Positions 34,237 through 46,400 of a stretch of DNA of 64,000 nt are shown piece by piece. The notes beneath the pieces are model-generated. The model had not been told where the DNA came from. It made no database searches and saw only the letters and a list, made by a program, of their open reading frames with translations. A program made the translations under genes and the position numbers. Numbering within the stretch: the first letter of the stretch is position 1; each line of letters begins with the position of its first letter. The stretch is from Plasmodium malariae (Eukaryota > Apicomplexa > Aconoidasida > Haemosporida > Plasmodiidae). The DNA lies in assembly GCF_900090045.1 (NCBI RefSeq), contig NC_041782.1:1108501-1172500 (forward strand), read 5' to 3'.

Positions 34237-34868
34237 TATTGGCAAGTAATTAATTAGACGAAAACGCATGTAAACAAGTCGTAAATGACCAAAATGCACT
34301 TATTCATTAATTACATATTTCACTGTACGACTTCTCGGACAACATTTTTAAATCATCTAACATATCATGAATTTCTTTTTCTATATTTTTATATTGGTTT
34401 AGTATCTGTTCATATTCATTTACAAAATTTTCGTAGTTCTCTTTGTTTTTTATTTCTAGCTGTTTAATATTTTCGATTTTATTTTCTCTTTGTTCTTTTA
34501 TAATGTTCATAAGTTTCGTTTTTTCCGCTGATTACAACGAAAGGGGAAAATGGCACGGAAAAGTGCATAACGTATTTAATTATTTTATTTGTAAAGTGAA
34601 CGAAGAAAAGGGGAAAGGTGAGGAGAGATGAGAGAAGAAAAAAAGGAAGAAAAAAAAAGAAAAGAGAAGGGGGAACAGAAAAGCGAGACGTTAGAAGAGA
34701 AAAAGTGAAAGAGGACAAGTGACGAAGGAACAAAATGGAATGTGAAAAAGTAAACAGAATGGTGTTACCTAAATCGTTTTTCATAGACTCTATTTTTTCT
34801 TTCAGTTCTCTTGCCTTCATTAACTGTACATCTTCTTTCTTTTTGTTTTTATCTGCTCCTGATTTCAT
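33513..34868 (-). CDS. conserved coiled-coil protein, five exons
   Basis: A 188-residue, almost wholly helical, Lys/Glu-rich protein. Exons are 34868-34769, 34527-34315, 34129-33999, 33801-33738 and 33571-33513, with junction phases 1, 1, 0 and 1. Each splice restores an open frame: TTTAG|GTAACA to ATCAG|CG, ATAT|GTAATT to AATAG|TA, AAC|GTAAAA to TTTAAG|GAC, and AAGG|GTACAA to GACAG|AT. The sequence runs MKSGADKNKKKEDVQLMKAR, ... KQLEIKNKENYENFVNEYEQ ..., ELKKEKASILKNKNIIVEEK ..., FKKTHVQYEQEKDLKPLLIR ... ending NISKKNKIN. Heptad-like Leu/Ile spacing is clear, and there is no TM, signal or catalytic motif. I do not recognise the family; it resembles axonemal or centriolar coiled-coil proteins in composition only. 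The exon structure is well supported by phase; the third acceptor has the weakest pyrimidine tract. Confidence 0.72.
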
Positions 34869-35025
34869 TTTTGTTTATATTATTTTTACTCAATTGAATT
34901 TTACAAGGAATATTATAATAATTAAATTAGTATAAAATAATATGTGATATAATATATATATATATATAATTGAGTTACTACACAAAATATAAGGAGAGCA
35001 ACAAGCACATTTTTATTAAAAAAGA

Positions 35026-35106
35026 TGGACTGTCTGATAGACTATCTAATGAACTGTCTAATGGATTTGTTATTGCACTGACTAGTGGACTGTCTGATGG
35101 ACTACC
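35026..35106. repeat. degenerate GGACTGTCTGATG minisatellite
   Basis: Four to five imperfect copies of a roughly 16-base GACT(G/A)TCTGATG(A/G) unit. Confidence 0.6.
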
Positions 35107-35230
35107 TATGAGTTTAATTTTCCTTTATCGACAAACATATAAATGCATTAACAAACAATTTTGCGCATAAAAAGAGGAACATATGAAACACATATCTACG
35201 TTCTGGAATGTATAAATGCGCACATTTTTA

Positions 35231-35266
<36 letters not shown>

Positions 35267-35820
35267 CTTATACAGGGGTATATATGTGGGCATACAAAGT
35301 ATATATTTATGTACGTACATAAGTATATGTATTTATATCCTGTCATTTCCCCAAAATAATATGGTAACGAAATTTTTGCTACATCCTAAAATGAAACTTA
35401 ATGGAAATAAAAACCATATCAGTAGGAATACTCTCTTGAAAAAAAAAAAATTTATATATTTAGACAAGTTATAAAATAAAAGGGAAAACGACAAAATGGC
35501 ATAATGGAAAGGAACATTTTTTTTTTTTTTTTTTTTTTTTTTTTATTTCGTTTTCTCGCTGTATTGTTACATTACTATATAATCGTCTTAAAAATATACG
35601 TGTAAATACATTTTCACGTAACATATTACTTTGAAAAAATATAATAGTGTTTAATATTTTGTGCAATTCCAGTAAATGTAAAAAAAATTGGAATTTTCAC
35701 AAAATTTGAGAAATTTACATTTTTCTTTTCTGCTAATACTTGTAATTCCTCAATATATACTTACACGTGATTAATTCGAGCTCTTTGGGAAATATAGAAA
35801 ACCATTAGACACATACACAT

Positions 35821-36320
35821 TGTGTATATATAGGTAAGTATGTGAATATATAGGTAAGTATGTGAATATATAGGTAAGTATGTGTATATATAGGTGAATA
35901 TGTGTATATATAGGTGAATATGTGTATATATAGGTAAGTATGTGAATATATAGGTAAGTATGTGTATATATAGGTGAATATGTGTATATATAGGTGAATA
36001 TGTGTATATATAGGTAAGTATGTGAATATATAGGTGTATGTGTATATATAGGTGAATATGTGTATATATGGTGATATGTGTATATATAGGTAAGTATGTG
36101 TATATATAGTGAATATGTGTATATATAGGTAAGTAGTGTATATATAGGTGAATATGTGTATATATAGGTAATATATAGTGAGTATGTGTATATATAGGTG
36201 AATATGTGTATATATAGGTAAGTATGTGTATATATAGGTGAATATGTGTATATATAGGTAAGTATGTGTATATATAGGTGAATATGTGTATATATAGGTA
36301 AGTATGTGTATATATAGGTG
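35821..36320. repeat. 20-base minisatellite, about 25 copies
   Basis: The unit is TGTGTATATATAGGT(A/G)A(G/A)TA. Most copies are exactly 20 bases, with a few indels between 36030 and 36180. Eleven copies contain AGGTAAGTA. Confidence 0.95.
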
Positions 36321-36847
36321 AATATATGTACATGTAAGAGCATTTATGTACATATAAATGAATTTATTTACATATACGTGAACATATGTACATATATGTT
36401 AACACTTAAACATACATTTGAATATATGTTGCTGTATATACAATATAAAATTATTATATATGTATATATTTAGCAACGTGTACATTTATTCATTTGTGTG
36501 CGTAAATGAATAAAGGCAAAACAAAAACAAAAAAAAATAAATTAAAACGCAGCAACATGTTTTTTCCTATTTTTTTTTTGCACATAGTGAGAAAAAGCTG
36601 AATGAAAAGTATATGCTTACATGTATTTAATACGCACATAGGTACATGTATACGCATATATATGTAATAATTTGTACGTGTTTGTATTTTGAAGGAACTG
36701 GCGTTTCTAAAAAAAAAAAAAAAAATTCTAAAATATAACGTTACGCAATTTAAGAATGCTACGCATAAAAGTAATACGATTTATTTTTATGTTCTCTATT
36801 GTTTCATATACGAAGTAACTCTTATTTAATTTAATTTTTTTAAATAG

Positions 36848-36850
<3 letters not shown>

Positions 36851-36886
<36 letters not shown>
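36851..36886. repeat. long poly-A run
   Basis: About 36 consecutive A residues. The exact length is prone to sequencing error. Confidence 0.9.
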
Positions 36887-36888
<2 letters not shown>

Positions 36889-37289
36889 ATATAAAAACGG
36901 AGGTTATAAATAATTTATTTATATTTATGTAACTACGTTTAAAGCTTTGTAAAAGGAAATATTCACTTAAACTGTTGGGAAAAAAAAAAAAAAAAAAGAA
37001 GAAAATTCTTAAGTTTATCCTTTTTTTATTTTTATTCTTTTTTTTGTTTATTTTTCATTATTTTGAATTTTTGGAAAATCTCCTTTTCGAACATAACTAT
37101 GTTACATAGCATAAATTTATGCATGTATAAACATATATGTGTATGCATATATATGCACGTATATTTGGCAAGGGAAAAAAGGCTTAAAAATAATGTTATA
37201 AAACTCTCGCTTTATTAATTAATTGGTCTTTTGACAAGTACGCCTAAAATGCCTTTATGTCATTTCACCGGAATACTCATGTATAAAAA

Positions 37290-37360
37290 TGTACATACAT
37301 AAACGTACATACATAAACGTACATACATAAACGTACATACATAAACGTACATACATGCAC
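37290..37360. repeat. 14-base minisatellite (AAACGTACATACAT)
   Basis: Five near-perfect copies about 130-200 bases upstream of the start codon of the giant gene. Confidence 0.88.
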
Positions 37361-37492
37361 ATACATATATATATGTATATGAATGTACATATATGTATGT
37401 GAGTATGGATGAGTATATATGAACATGTATAATTTACACGCTATGTTTTATGAAAAGGAAAATGTGAATAATATTTTAATTCCCCCTCGAAA

Positions 37493-40400
37493 ATGAATAA
37501 AAAGAGCAAAAAAAAAAATTACAACAATAATAGTAGTAACTTTGGCAATAACTTTAGCAATAACTTTAGCAATAACTTTAACACTAACCTTAGCAATAAC
37601 TTAAGCACTAACCTTAGCAGTAACCTTAGCAATAACCTTAGCAATAACCTTAGCAGTAACCTTAGCAATAACCTTAGCAATAACCTTAGCAACCTTAGCA
37701 ATAACCTTAGCAATAACCTTAGCACTAACCTTAGCAATAACCTTAGCAATAACCTTAGCACTAACCTTAGCAATAACCTTAGCAATAACCTTAGCACTAA
37801 CCTTAGCAATAACCTTAGCAATAACCTTAGCACTGTCTCTTTCGCCCATGCTGAGGGTGCTAGTAGGGACAAGTATAAAAAAGAAGGTGAATCTACATTT
37901 GTGTACAAGCAAAATAAAAAACGTAGAAATGTATACGTCGGTTATGCCAGTAACGCAAATGATAACAATGCATATGATAATAATGCATATGATAACAATG
38001 CATATGATAACAATGCATATGATAACAATGCATATGATAACAATGCATATGATAACAATGCGTATGATAACAATGCATATGATAACAATGCATATGATAA
38101 CAATGCGTATGATAACAATGCGTATGATAATAATGCAATTTTTAAAAATGGTAAAAATGTTGATGGTAAAAGTGTGAATGCTAAAAGTGGTAATGTTAAA
38201 AATAATAAGAATAGCAAAAATGATAGTACTGGTTCTTTAAATTTCTCCAACCACTCTCGCTTCTCAAATTTTAAAGATTACATAAGTAAAAATGCTACAA
38301 CGAAAAAGAACACATTTAATAATATAAGATCGAATATGAGCATAAATAATAAAGAAAATTTATATAAAAAATATATAAACAGTGAAAATGGTAGGAATAA
38401 TTTTATAAATAAAAGCCAGAAAAATTATAATTATGCTAGTTCTCATTTGAATATGTATGGCAGTTACGCAAATAATTTAATGAAAATTAACAATTTTAGT
38501 GTTTATTCTGAAAGTCAGAAGAAAAAAAAATTAAGAAACACCAACACGGATGGGGGATACACAAGTGTTGGTAGTGGTGTTGGCGGTGGTGTTAGCGGTG
38601 GTATTAGCGGTGGTGTTGGCGGTGGTGTTAGCGAAAATTTTAGTGTTAATGCCTATGGAAATATCGGTAGAAATAACGACTTCACAAATAACAATAGGCG
38701 TAAGGATAATGTTGTAAGTAGTAGTAGCTATACCCGTAACCTGTATAATATCAATAGTGGACAGAAAGAAGAAAGTGAAAACCATCTCTTTGACAACTTA
38801 ACAAGTGAAAGAATTAATAAGGAAACAAATAAAGTAGCGAATAACCTAGCTAGTAATGTAGCGAATAACCTAGCAAGTAATGTAGCGAATAACCTAGCAA
38901 GTAATGTAGCGAATAACCTAGCACGTAATGTAGCGAATAACCTAGCAAGTAATGTAGCGAATCACCTAGCAAGTAATGTAGATAATAACGTAGCGAAGAG
39001 TTTAGTAAATAATGATGATGTGAAAAATAGGGGAAACCTACTTCATGATGACGTAGGGCAAATAACCTTCATCAGCCCCTATATGGAAAAATATAGTGAT
39101 AGCTATTACAAAGTAAGCAATAGTAGTACTGCAAAAGGTAGTTTCTTCATGTGTCAGGATGGCGTTTACTACAGCACAAATAAACATAACAACAACGACA
39201 ATAATAATAGCAATAATAATTATATTAGTAATAGTAACAGTAATAGTAATAGTAACAGTAACAATAATAATAATAGTAACAGTAACAATAATAGTAATAG
39301 TAACAGTAACAATAATAGTAATAGTAACAGTAACAATAATAGTAATAGTAACAGTAACAATAATAGTAATAGTCACAATAATAATAATAGTATGGGTAAC
39401 GCCAGTGATGGTTTACGGATGAAACCGAGTGAACACATTTATAACAACAACTTGATGTACAGGAAAAAATTTAACAAAATTACTATTTCGAATAGTAATA
39501 TAAAACAAGAAAATATTGATACTTCAAAGAATAATAGATATGCCAACATGAGTGTTTCGAAGGACTTAAAAAAAAGTGAAGACAGGATGAATAATGTACA
39601 TGTACAAAATAGTAAAGAAAATATTGATATCAATTTTAAAAATGTGTATATCCATAAGAAGAAGAACAATATTTACGAGAATGACAATAAAAATTTTTTG
39701 GACAGTACACACATTTATAATCTTAAGCCACATCCTACTCGCAGTGAAGCAGATACTGGATCTAACTATGACAGCGTTGGCATTGCGCGTAGCGTCAATA
39801 ATGGTAGTAGCACCCACGATAACGATTATTTTTATCGAATGAGCAATATCAGTAGTTCTAATGGCAGCAACGCGATTGGGAGCAATGCCAGTAGTTTAGA
39901 GCGGGGAAACGATAGATTCCCACCTGCAAGTAACAACTCAAACCTTTTCGACATATTGTCTAGATATTTAAGCACGTTAAGCAGTATAGGGATAAACGAT
40001 TTGAATGCTGTGTATAACACTCTTTCTCAAAATAAAAATAGCGAAATGGTAAGAAGCCTTCTGAACAGCTTAAACATTGGTACAGTTGGTAGCCCAGTTG
40101 GTACAGCAACTGGTGGGGAAACTAGTGGGGCAACTGGCGGGGCAACTAGTGGGGCAACTGGTGGGGCAACTGGTGGGGCAACTGGTGGAACAACTGGTGG
40201 AACAACTGGTGGAACAACTGGTAGCCCAAATAGAAGCACATTCAGTGGCATTACTGGTGAACGTGATAGAAATTATGGCTACCCCCTTAGTGGAGTATAT
40301 AACCCTATGCAAGTGCAAGTGAACGCGCCCCACATAAGCAGTAAAACGAACGTCGAAAACATACATATATATGATAACAAACAGATCTGTGGTAACGAAA

Positions 40401-43400
40401 TATTGGCGATTTTGAACAATTTTGGTTGTTATGATATCAGTGCAAATGAGCAAAGGAACGCAGAAGAATGTACCGCACAGTGGTCAGAAAACAAAGATAA
40501 CAGTTTAATATACAAAAATAGCAAAGTTGATGGTAGTAGTACACGCGGCATTTATAGCGTTAGCAGAGATGTGTTCCAAAATGGCTGTGACAACAGGGGT
40601 ACAATGGATAAAAGGAAAAAAGTTGAAAATGATGCAAATAATGCTAATAGCATATACAACGCTGGTAGCACTTATAATGCTGGTAATAAAACCATACTGA
40701 AGAGTGGGTCCTCCCATTTCAGTAAGCTTAGCCAGGACGAAGAGACTAAAACAAAATGGATAAGCGCAGTAATGAAATGTAAAAGCAGAAGCATACTAAG
40801 TAGCTTTCATAATATAGAGAATATTACTAAGAACAACATAAAAATTGTTAATATATTTAAGTCTTCCCTATTTTGTAGCAGTAGTTACTATCGTTATAAA
40901 AATATGCTCTATACAAATTATAAAGTAATAATTATGCATAATGTGAAATTTTTATTTTTGGAAAACCTCTTTAATTTTCGTCAAACGAAAGTGGAGGAGG
41001 AGGAAAAGAAGAAGGAAAAGAAAAAAAGTAAGAAGGTAGAATCAGGTGCCCATGAACTTATTCCATCATCAACTATTACTTTTGATAATTTTTTTCTATT
41101 TTTTAATAATTTTTATCATGTTACAGAAACGTATAGAAATAAAATTTGCTTTTACCTTATATATAAAATAATTATTATGAGTGAAGAAGATGAAGAGTAT
41201 GGAAATTACTACAATTTAATTTTAAAAATTTTGAACGAACACACTTTGATTCTTTTTCTACTCATACTAATCAATATAATGAAAAAGTATTCACTGAAAG
41301 GAGCTTATTTTGTCAATTTAATAGAGCGTTTACTTCCTGTTATAACAAAGAAAGGGGGGGGAGACAGCTCAAAAAATTATGTAAAGAAAAATGCTGCAAA
41401 TACTGGAAATGTCGGGGAACTACGTGGAGAAAGGTTGCTTTTTAACATTCTGTACTTCAAGCTATTCCGATTGATCTTAGACAAAATTGAAAGCTACCGG
41501 AGTCAAAAGAAGCACCTGTTATTGTTGTACCTGCGATATATTAAAAATTTCTTGTTAAACATATGTTCTGCAGTCCTAATAACACAATATATATTTATCA
41601 GATGTATAGACCTGATGAACAAATATAATAACCAGCAGTATATATTAATAAAAACGATATCAATGGAAATATCCTTACAATTGTGGAATAACGAATTGTT
41701 AAAAATGTATATCTTAAAAATTGGTAAGCCCTTAATTCGCTTCTTAATATTTATTAGTAACGTTGACTATGTACATAAAAATATCCTATCTTTAATTCTA
41801 TCACCTGTAGAAAATTCTACACAAATGGATGTAAAACATAACCTACTAGCATCAGAACAACACAACAGGCACTACATTCAAGAGTGGAAAAAAATCAAAT
41901 ATTACATGAACAAATTCTGTCAGATGAACAAGCTCTCTTTATTTATACGACGCTATGATGGAGAGGGAAGGGAGATAATGGAAGAAATCTCCCTAGAAGG
42001 AAAGGAAGAAAAGGCAAAAAATGAGGAGCACCTGACTGAAGAAAACAGTGCAAAGGGCAGGAGCGGCAACTATGCTAGCAGTAATATTGGTAGCACGAAC
42101 CATGTTAGCACAAACATTGGTAGCATCAACCAAGCAAGCAGTAGCAACAGCACACTGCTAGACTGCATCCTGGAATTAAAGCAGAATCATAATTATTTCA
42201 AGTTACTACTATCGCATGATGAAAAAATGTGTATAAATTTTCTGCTTAATGCAAATAATCAGAACAATAGTTTTCACTTTAATTTATTTTATAATACATA
42301 TATAGAAAGTAATCTTCAAAATATGATTCATGAGAATAAGTTGGTATACTACATTGAGTACATAAAAAGTAAAAACAACGTTAAGAGGAAAAACTCAATA
42401 AAGAACTTCTTTAAGGAAAATTTGAATTTACGCGGATTAAAAGGAATAAAAGAATGTATACAATCCAAGGAAAATGACAAAAAAATAAATAAAAAAAGGA
42501 AGAGTAACATGGGAAATACGTGTAGTAATCTTTCAAAAAAGACAAAAATCTGCTTACAAGAAAATGTGCATAATCCATGTAGCTGTTCTAGTATAAGTAA
42601 TAGTACCATCTGCTGTTGTAACGTTATGAGTAACGCACAGAAGAACAGTTGCAGCACTGGAAGTCAATGTGATAGTAATGACCATGATGTACACACAAAG
42701 GAAAAAATTATGTATGATTTGCATGAAGTAATTAAAGCTAGCAGTTGTGTTCTTTCGAAAATATATTGTTGTCATATAAAATTAAGCTTTTTTTTCAGCA
42801 TTTTTTTTTACAAAAGTTATGATATTCATAAAGTACTGTCCAGTTCTCTATTTATCTATAGTAAGAAATTTAAAAATTTTAAAAAAGATAACCATAAAAT
42901 TATAAAATTTATGAACATAAACAACATGACTCACTTTTTTATCGTGAAATTTTTACTTAAGCTGTTGAATGGAGTGCGAAGTTCTCGCTGTAATTTGATT
43001 TATGTGAGGGGGGGGGCCAAACAGCATTTATCAACCCGTGGCAAAGTTTCGTCAACCCAATGCACCGCTTCATCTGCCCCGTGCACTGCTTCATCATTTG
43101 ACTTCACCTCATGCTACACATTCTTGGAATACTCACTGCGCAAGGATACAAACACGGCAAACACCTTTTTGAATTACTTGAACAAAATTATATTACACCT
43201 TTGTGAAAAAAGAAGAGAAAACATGGTTCTAAGTGTAATAATAACATTTACAATATATAACTTTATGAGTTATACGCGTGGAAAAACGAGTGTAATTGAA
43301 AATTTAGAAATTCTTAGTCTATCTGAAATATGCAATGATATATTTAAATATTGTATCATCGGTACATTACTTAAAGAGAATAATTTTTATATCGATAGTG

Positions 43401-46400
43401 AGACAAGATACATGACACATGATGATATATACAATTATGAGTTAAGAAATCATTTGAAAATAATTCCAAATAATATAAATAAAGAAATTTTTCAGTTAGT
43501 TAATTTTAAAAAGTGTATATTTGATAAGGGTATTTATAAAAAGATACAAGTCATAAAAATTATTAAAAAGAATATAGTAAACAACTTGTACACGTCAGAA
43601 ATTTTAAACTATATTTATTACAATACTTTATATTTGCTTATTCATTTCATTATGAATATACGTTTTTATTACACTCTTTTTACCAACACCTACAAGAGGA
43701 GTGCTCATTACTTTTGCCCTGACGTTTGTCATATTGAGAGGGGAAGCTGCGGGTTTACGGCGATCGACACTGCTAATGGTAGCAGTAGTGATACAAGTGC
43801 CAACATAGCTAGCAATTCAGACAGTAACAATATAGCTAGCAATTCAGACAGCAACAATATAGCTAGCAATTCAGACAGCAACAATATAGCTAGCAATTCA
43901 GACAGCAACAATATAGCTAGCAATTCAGACAGCAACAATATAGCTAGCAATTCAGACAGCAACAATATAGCTAGCAGTTCCAACAGTGCCAAGACGTCTA
44001 ACAATGTTAACACGTCTAACAATGTTAACACGTCTAACAATGTTAACACGTCTAACAATGTTAACACGTCTAACAGTGTTAACACTTCTAACAATGTTAA
44101 CACTTCTAACAGTGCTAAGCAGGAAGAGAAGGATGACAAGTGTTCAACCGCATTAACTGTGGACCCTGATTTACGCGTGAATGAATATAATCTAGTAGGG
44201 AAGAACTTAAGTATCCCCTCTTTAGACGAAGAAATGTGCGATAAATCTGATAAGGAAAGGTGCTTCCTCCTTTTGACGCTTAGGAGACAGAACAACAGTT
44301 ACTTTAGAAAAAAAATGTACATAATAAAATTTTATAATAATATTAAGAAAAAGCTAATAAAAGATATGAAGATATACACATTAGCAAGTAGCGTTAATAA
44401 GTACATAAAAAATTTGAGTGAAGACAAGCTTTTTTTAGAAACAATTTTTAAGTACGATAATTCCCCCCTGTTCACGCATTCGCTGGCGCTTCAAGTGCAC
44501 AACGGGCGGGGGTATTCCCCTACATTAGGAAGAGAAGTAAACGAAGTAACAAGTAGAATACAGAGTAGAGTACCATACAATGCTCCATTTATTGCACCAT
44601 GTAATGTTCCATGTCCAGCGGAAGAGAAACGAGTGGGACCCAACATATCAGACACAGCTAGGGAAAAAATACTGGGAGAAGGTAGACCTAAGAATGAAAA
44701 TGATAACAGTGCCACGTGTTATATACATGCAAATGGCAATGATGGCTGTATGGTAGACGCTTTACAGAAAATAGAAAACATCTACTTCTTTGTTAAAGAG
44801 ATTAATAATATGGTTTCTTATATTGTTCATAATGGAAAGGCGGTTTATAATACAGTAGAGTATGTTTTTGAAAATTGCAAGTCTCATATGAAAAGGAGTT
44901 TATGCCTTTATTTTTATTTCTACGAAATATCGGATGAACAGTTTTGCTCAAATAAAACAGAGGTAAATAGAGAGGAGAATGGAAATAACATGGAGCATGG
45001 AAATGCCTCCAGCACCCACGGGAATGATACCCTATGCATGTTTCACTATAAAAGAAAGAAGGAAACGTCCATCGTCTATTTCAACGAGTTTGTAGATTAT
45101 ATCATATGTACAATTATGAACAAACGTTATAAGAAAGAAAAAATTCTGTATTGGTCAGAATTTTTTTACAGTTCAAAAAATTATGCTTCAATAAACTTTC
45201 ATCTTTTTTTTTATTTATGTTCATTGATGAAGAGACTTACAAGAATGAGCAATGGAATGAGCAATGGAATGAGCAGTGGGATGAGCAGTGGGATGAGCAG
45301 TGGGATGAGCAGTGGGATGAGCAGTGGGAAAGACCACGTAGTTAAAAAGAAAGTTGATACAGGATGTGACAAGGACTTGACCACTACGTGCAACAACAGA
45401 ACATCCATTGATATATTAAAGAGGAAAATAAAAATATGTGAACGCATATACCTTTTTTATTTGTTTAAAATTTGTCTGCTTTTAAATATTAGTATATACG
45501 AAACTTTTGATTTTTTAATTTCACTGATAAGTATTTTGTTTAATTATGATTTTTATCAGTTTTATATAAATAAAAAGATTTACAGCATAGAAAAAGAAGA
45601 ACAGAAGAATGTTAAATCATTTCTGAAGTGCATAGAGGAAGAGAGAACATATATTTTTTATAAGTATGACCACATGGTATTCATGGAAAGCATTAATTAT
45701 ATAAGTGGGTCTATATTTTTAAGAAAGTATACAAAAACGTTAGTCCTTAAGAGCTTTTGTTTTGTTAATATCCTTTTTCATGTAGTACCGTTGAAGAACA
45801 TAATAATCGATATGCATGATATAAATTCTGTACCACTTAAGGAAAAAAAAAGGGAAAAACGAAGAGAAAAAAACTTAGACGAATATTTAGAAGAATTTAA
45901 ATTGGAAAATTTTAACACAAAAGATAATAAAAATAAATTCCTCAAGCTGCGGATGAAACATACGGAGCAAAGAGAGAGGGAAATAAAATCGCTCACTAGC
46001 AAAATATGTAATGACAAACAAATGATGCCGACTGATGAGTTAAAAAGCTGTAGTAATAAGAACGGCGTTAAAGTTGACATCCAAAGTGGAGAGAAAAAAG
46101 TTGATCTAGCTCAAGTGCAAAACGGAGCGAGTTCGTACAATTTATGTGGGGAAGGCACCGACATTCTCAGTAACCCAAAGGAAGATACTGAACAGAAGAG
46201 CAGTAGGAGAATCAATGTAAATAATAAGAGCAATAGTAATAGTTGCAATAGTAATAGTTGCAATAGTAATAGTTGCAATAGGATTAACATCAGAAGTAGT
46301 AGTGTTAATAAGGAGGGAAATGGAGAATGCAGATTCTTCTGTGAGGACCAAGCAAGAGAGTGCACCAGTACACGTATGACAGAGGAGAAGGGTACATATG

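Larger units (their letters stand above)
34869..37492. other. divergent intergenic region upstream of the giant gene
   Basis: About 2.6 kb with (TA)n near 34951-34968 and 35236-35262, a degenerate GGACTGTCTGATG repeat at 35026-35106, poly-T at 35517-35544, a 20-base minisatellite at 35821-36320, a run of about 36 A at 36851-36886 and a 14-base repeat at 37290-37360. A minus-strand ATG near 35624 opens a short basic frame resembling a mitochondrial presequence (LRENVFTRIFLRRLYSN), but it runs into poly-Lys and I cannot connect it to further exons. Confidence 0.5.

Noticed and set aside
35469..35666. Minus-strand frame starting like a mitochondrial presequence
   Set aside because: After about 25 plausible residues it enters poly-Lys from a T-run and intergenic sequence. 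No phase-compatible further exons could be found.
35761..36353. Three overlapping minus-strand frames of about 185 residues (Tyr-Leu-Pro-Ile-Tyr-Thr-His repeats)
   Set aside because: They are generated by the 20-base minisatellite, which is open in all three frames, and have no unique sequence.
37519..38250. Antisense Leu-Arg-Leu, Tyr-His-Met-His and Ala-Leu-Leu-Ser frames opposite the giant gene
   Set aside because: Shadow frames of codon repeats in the giant gene.
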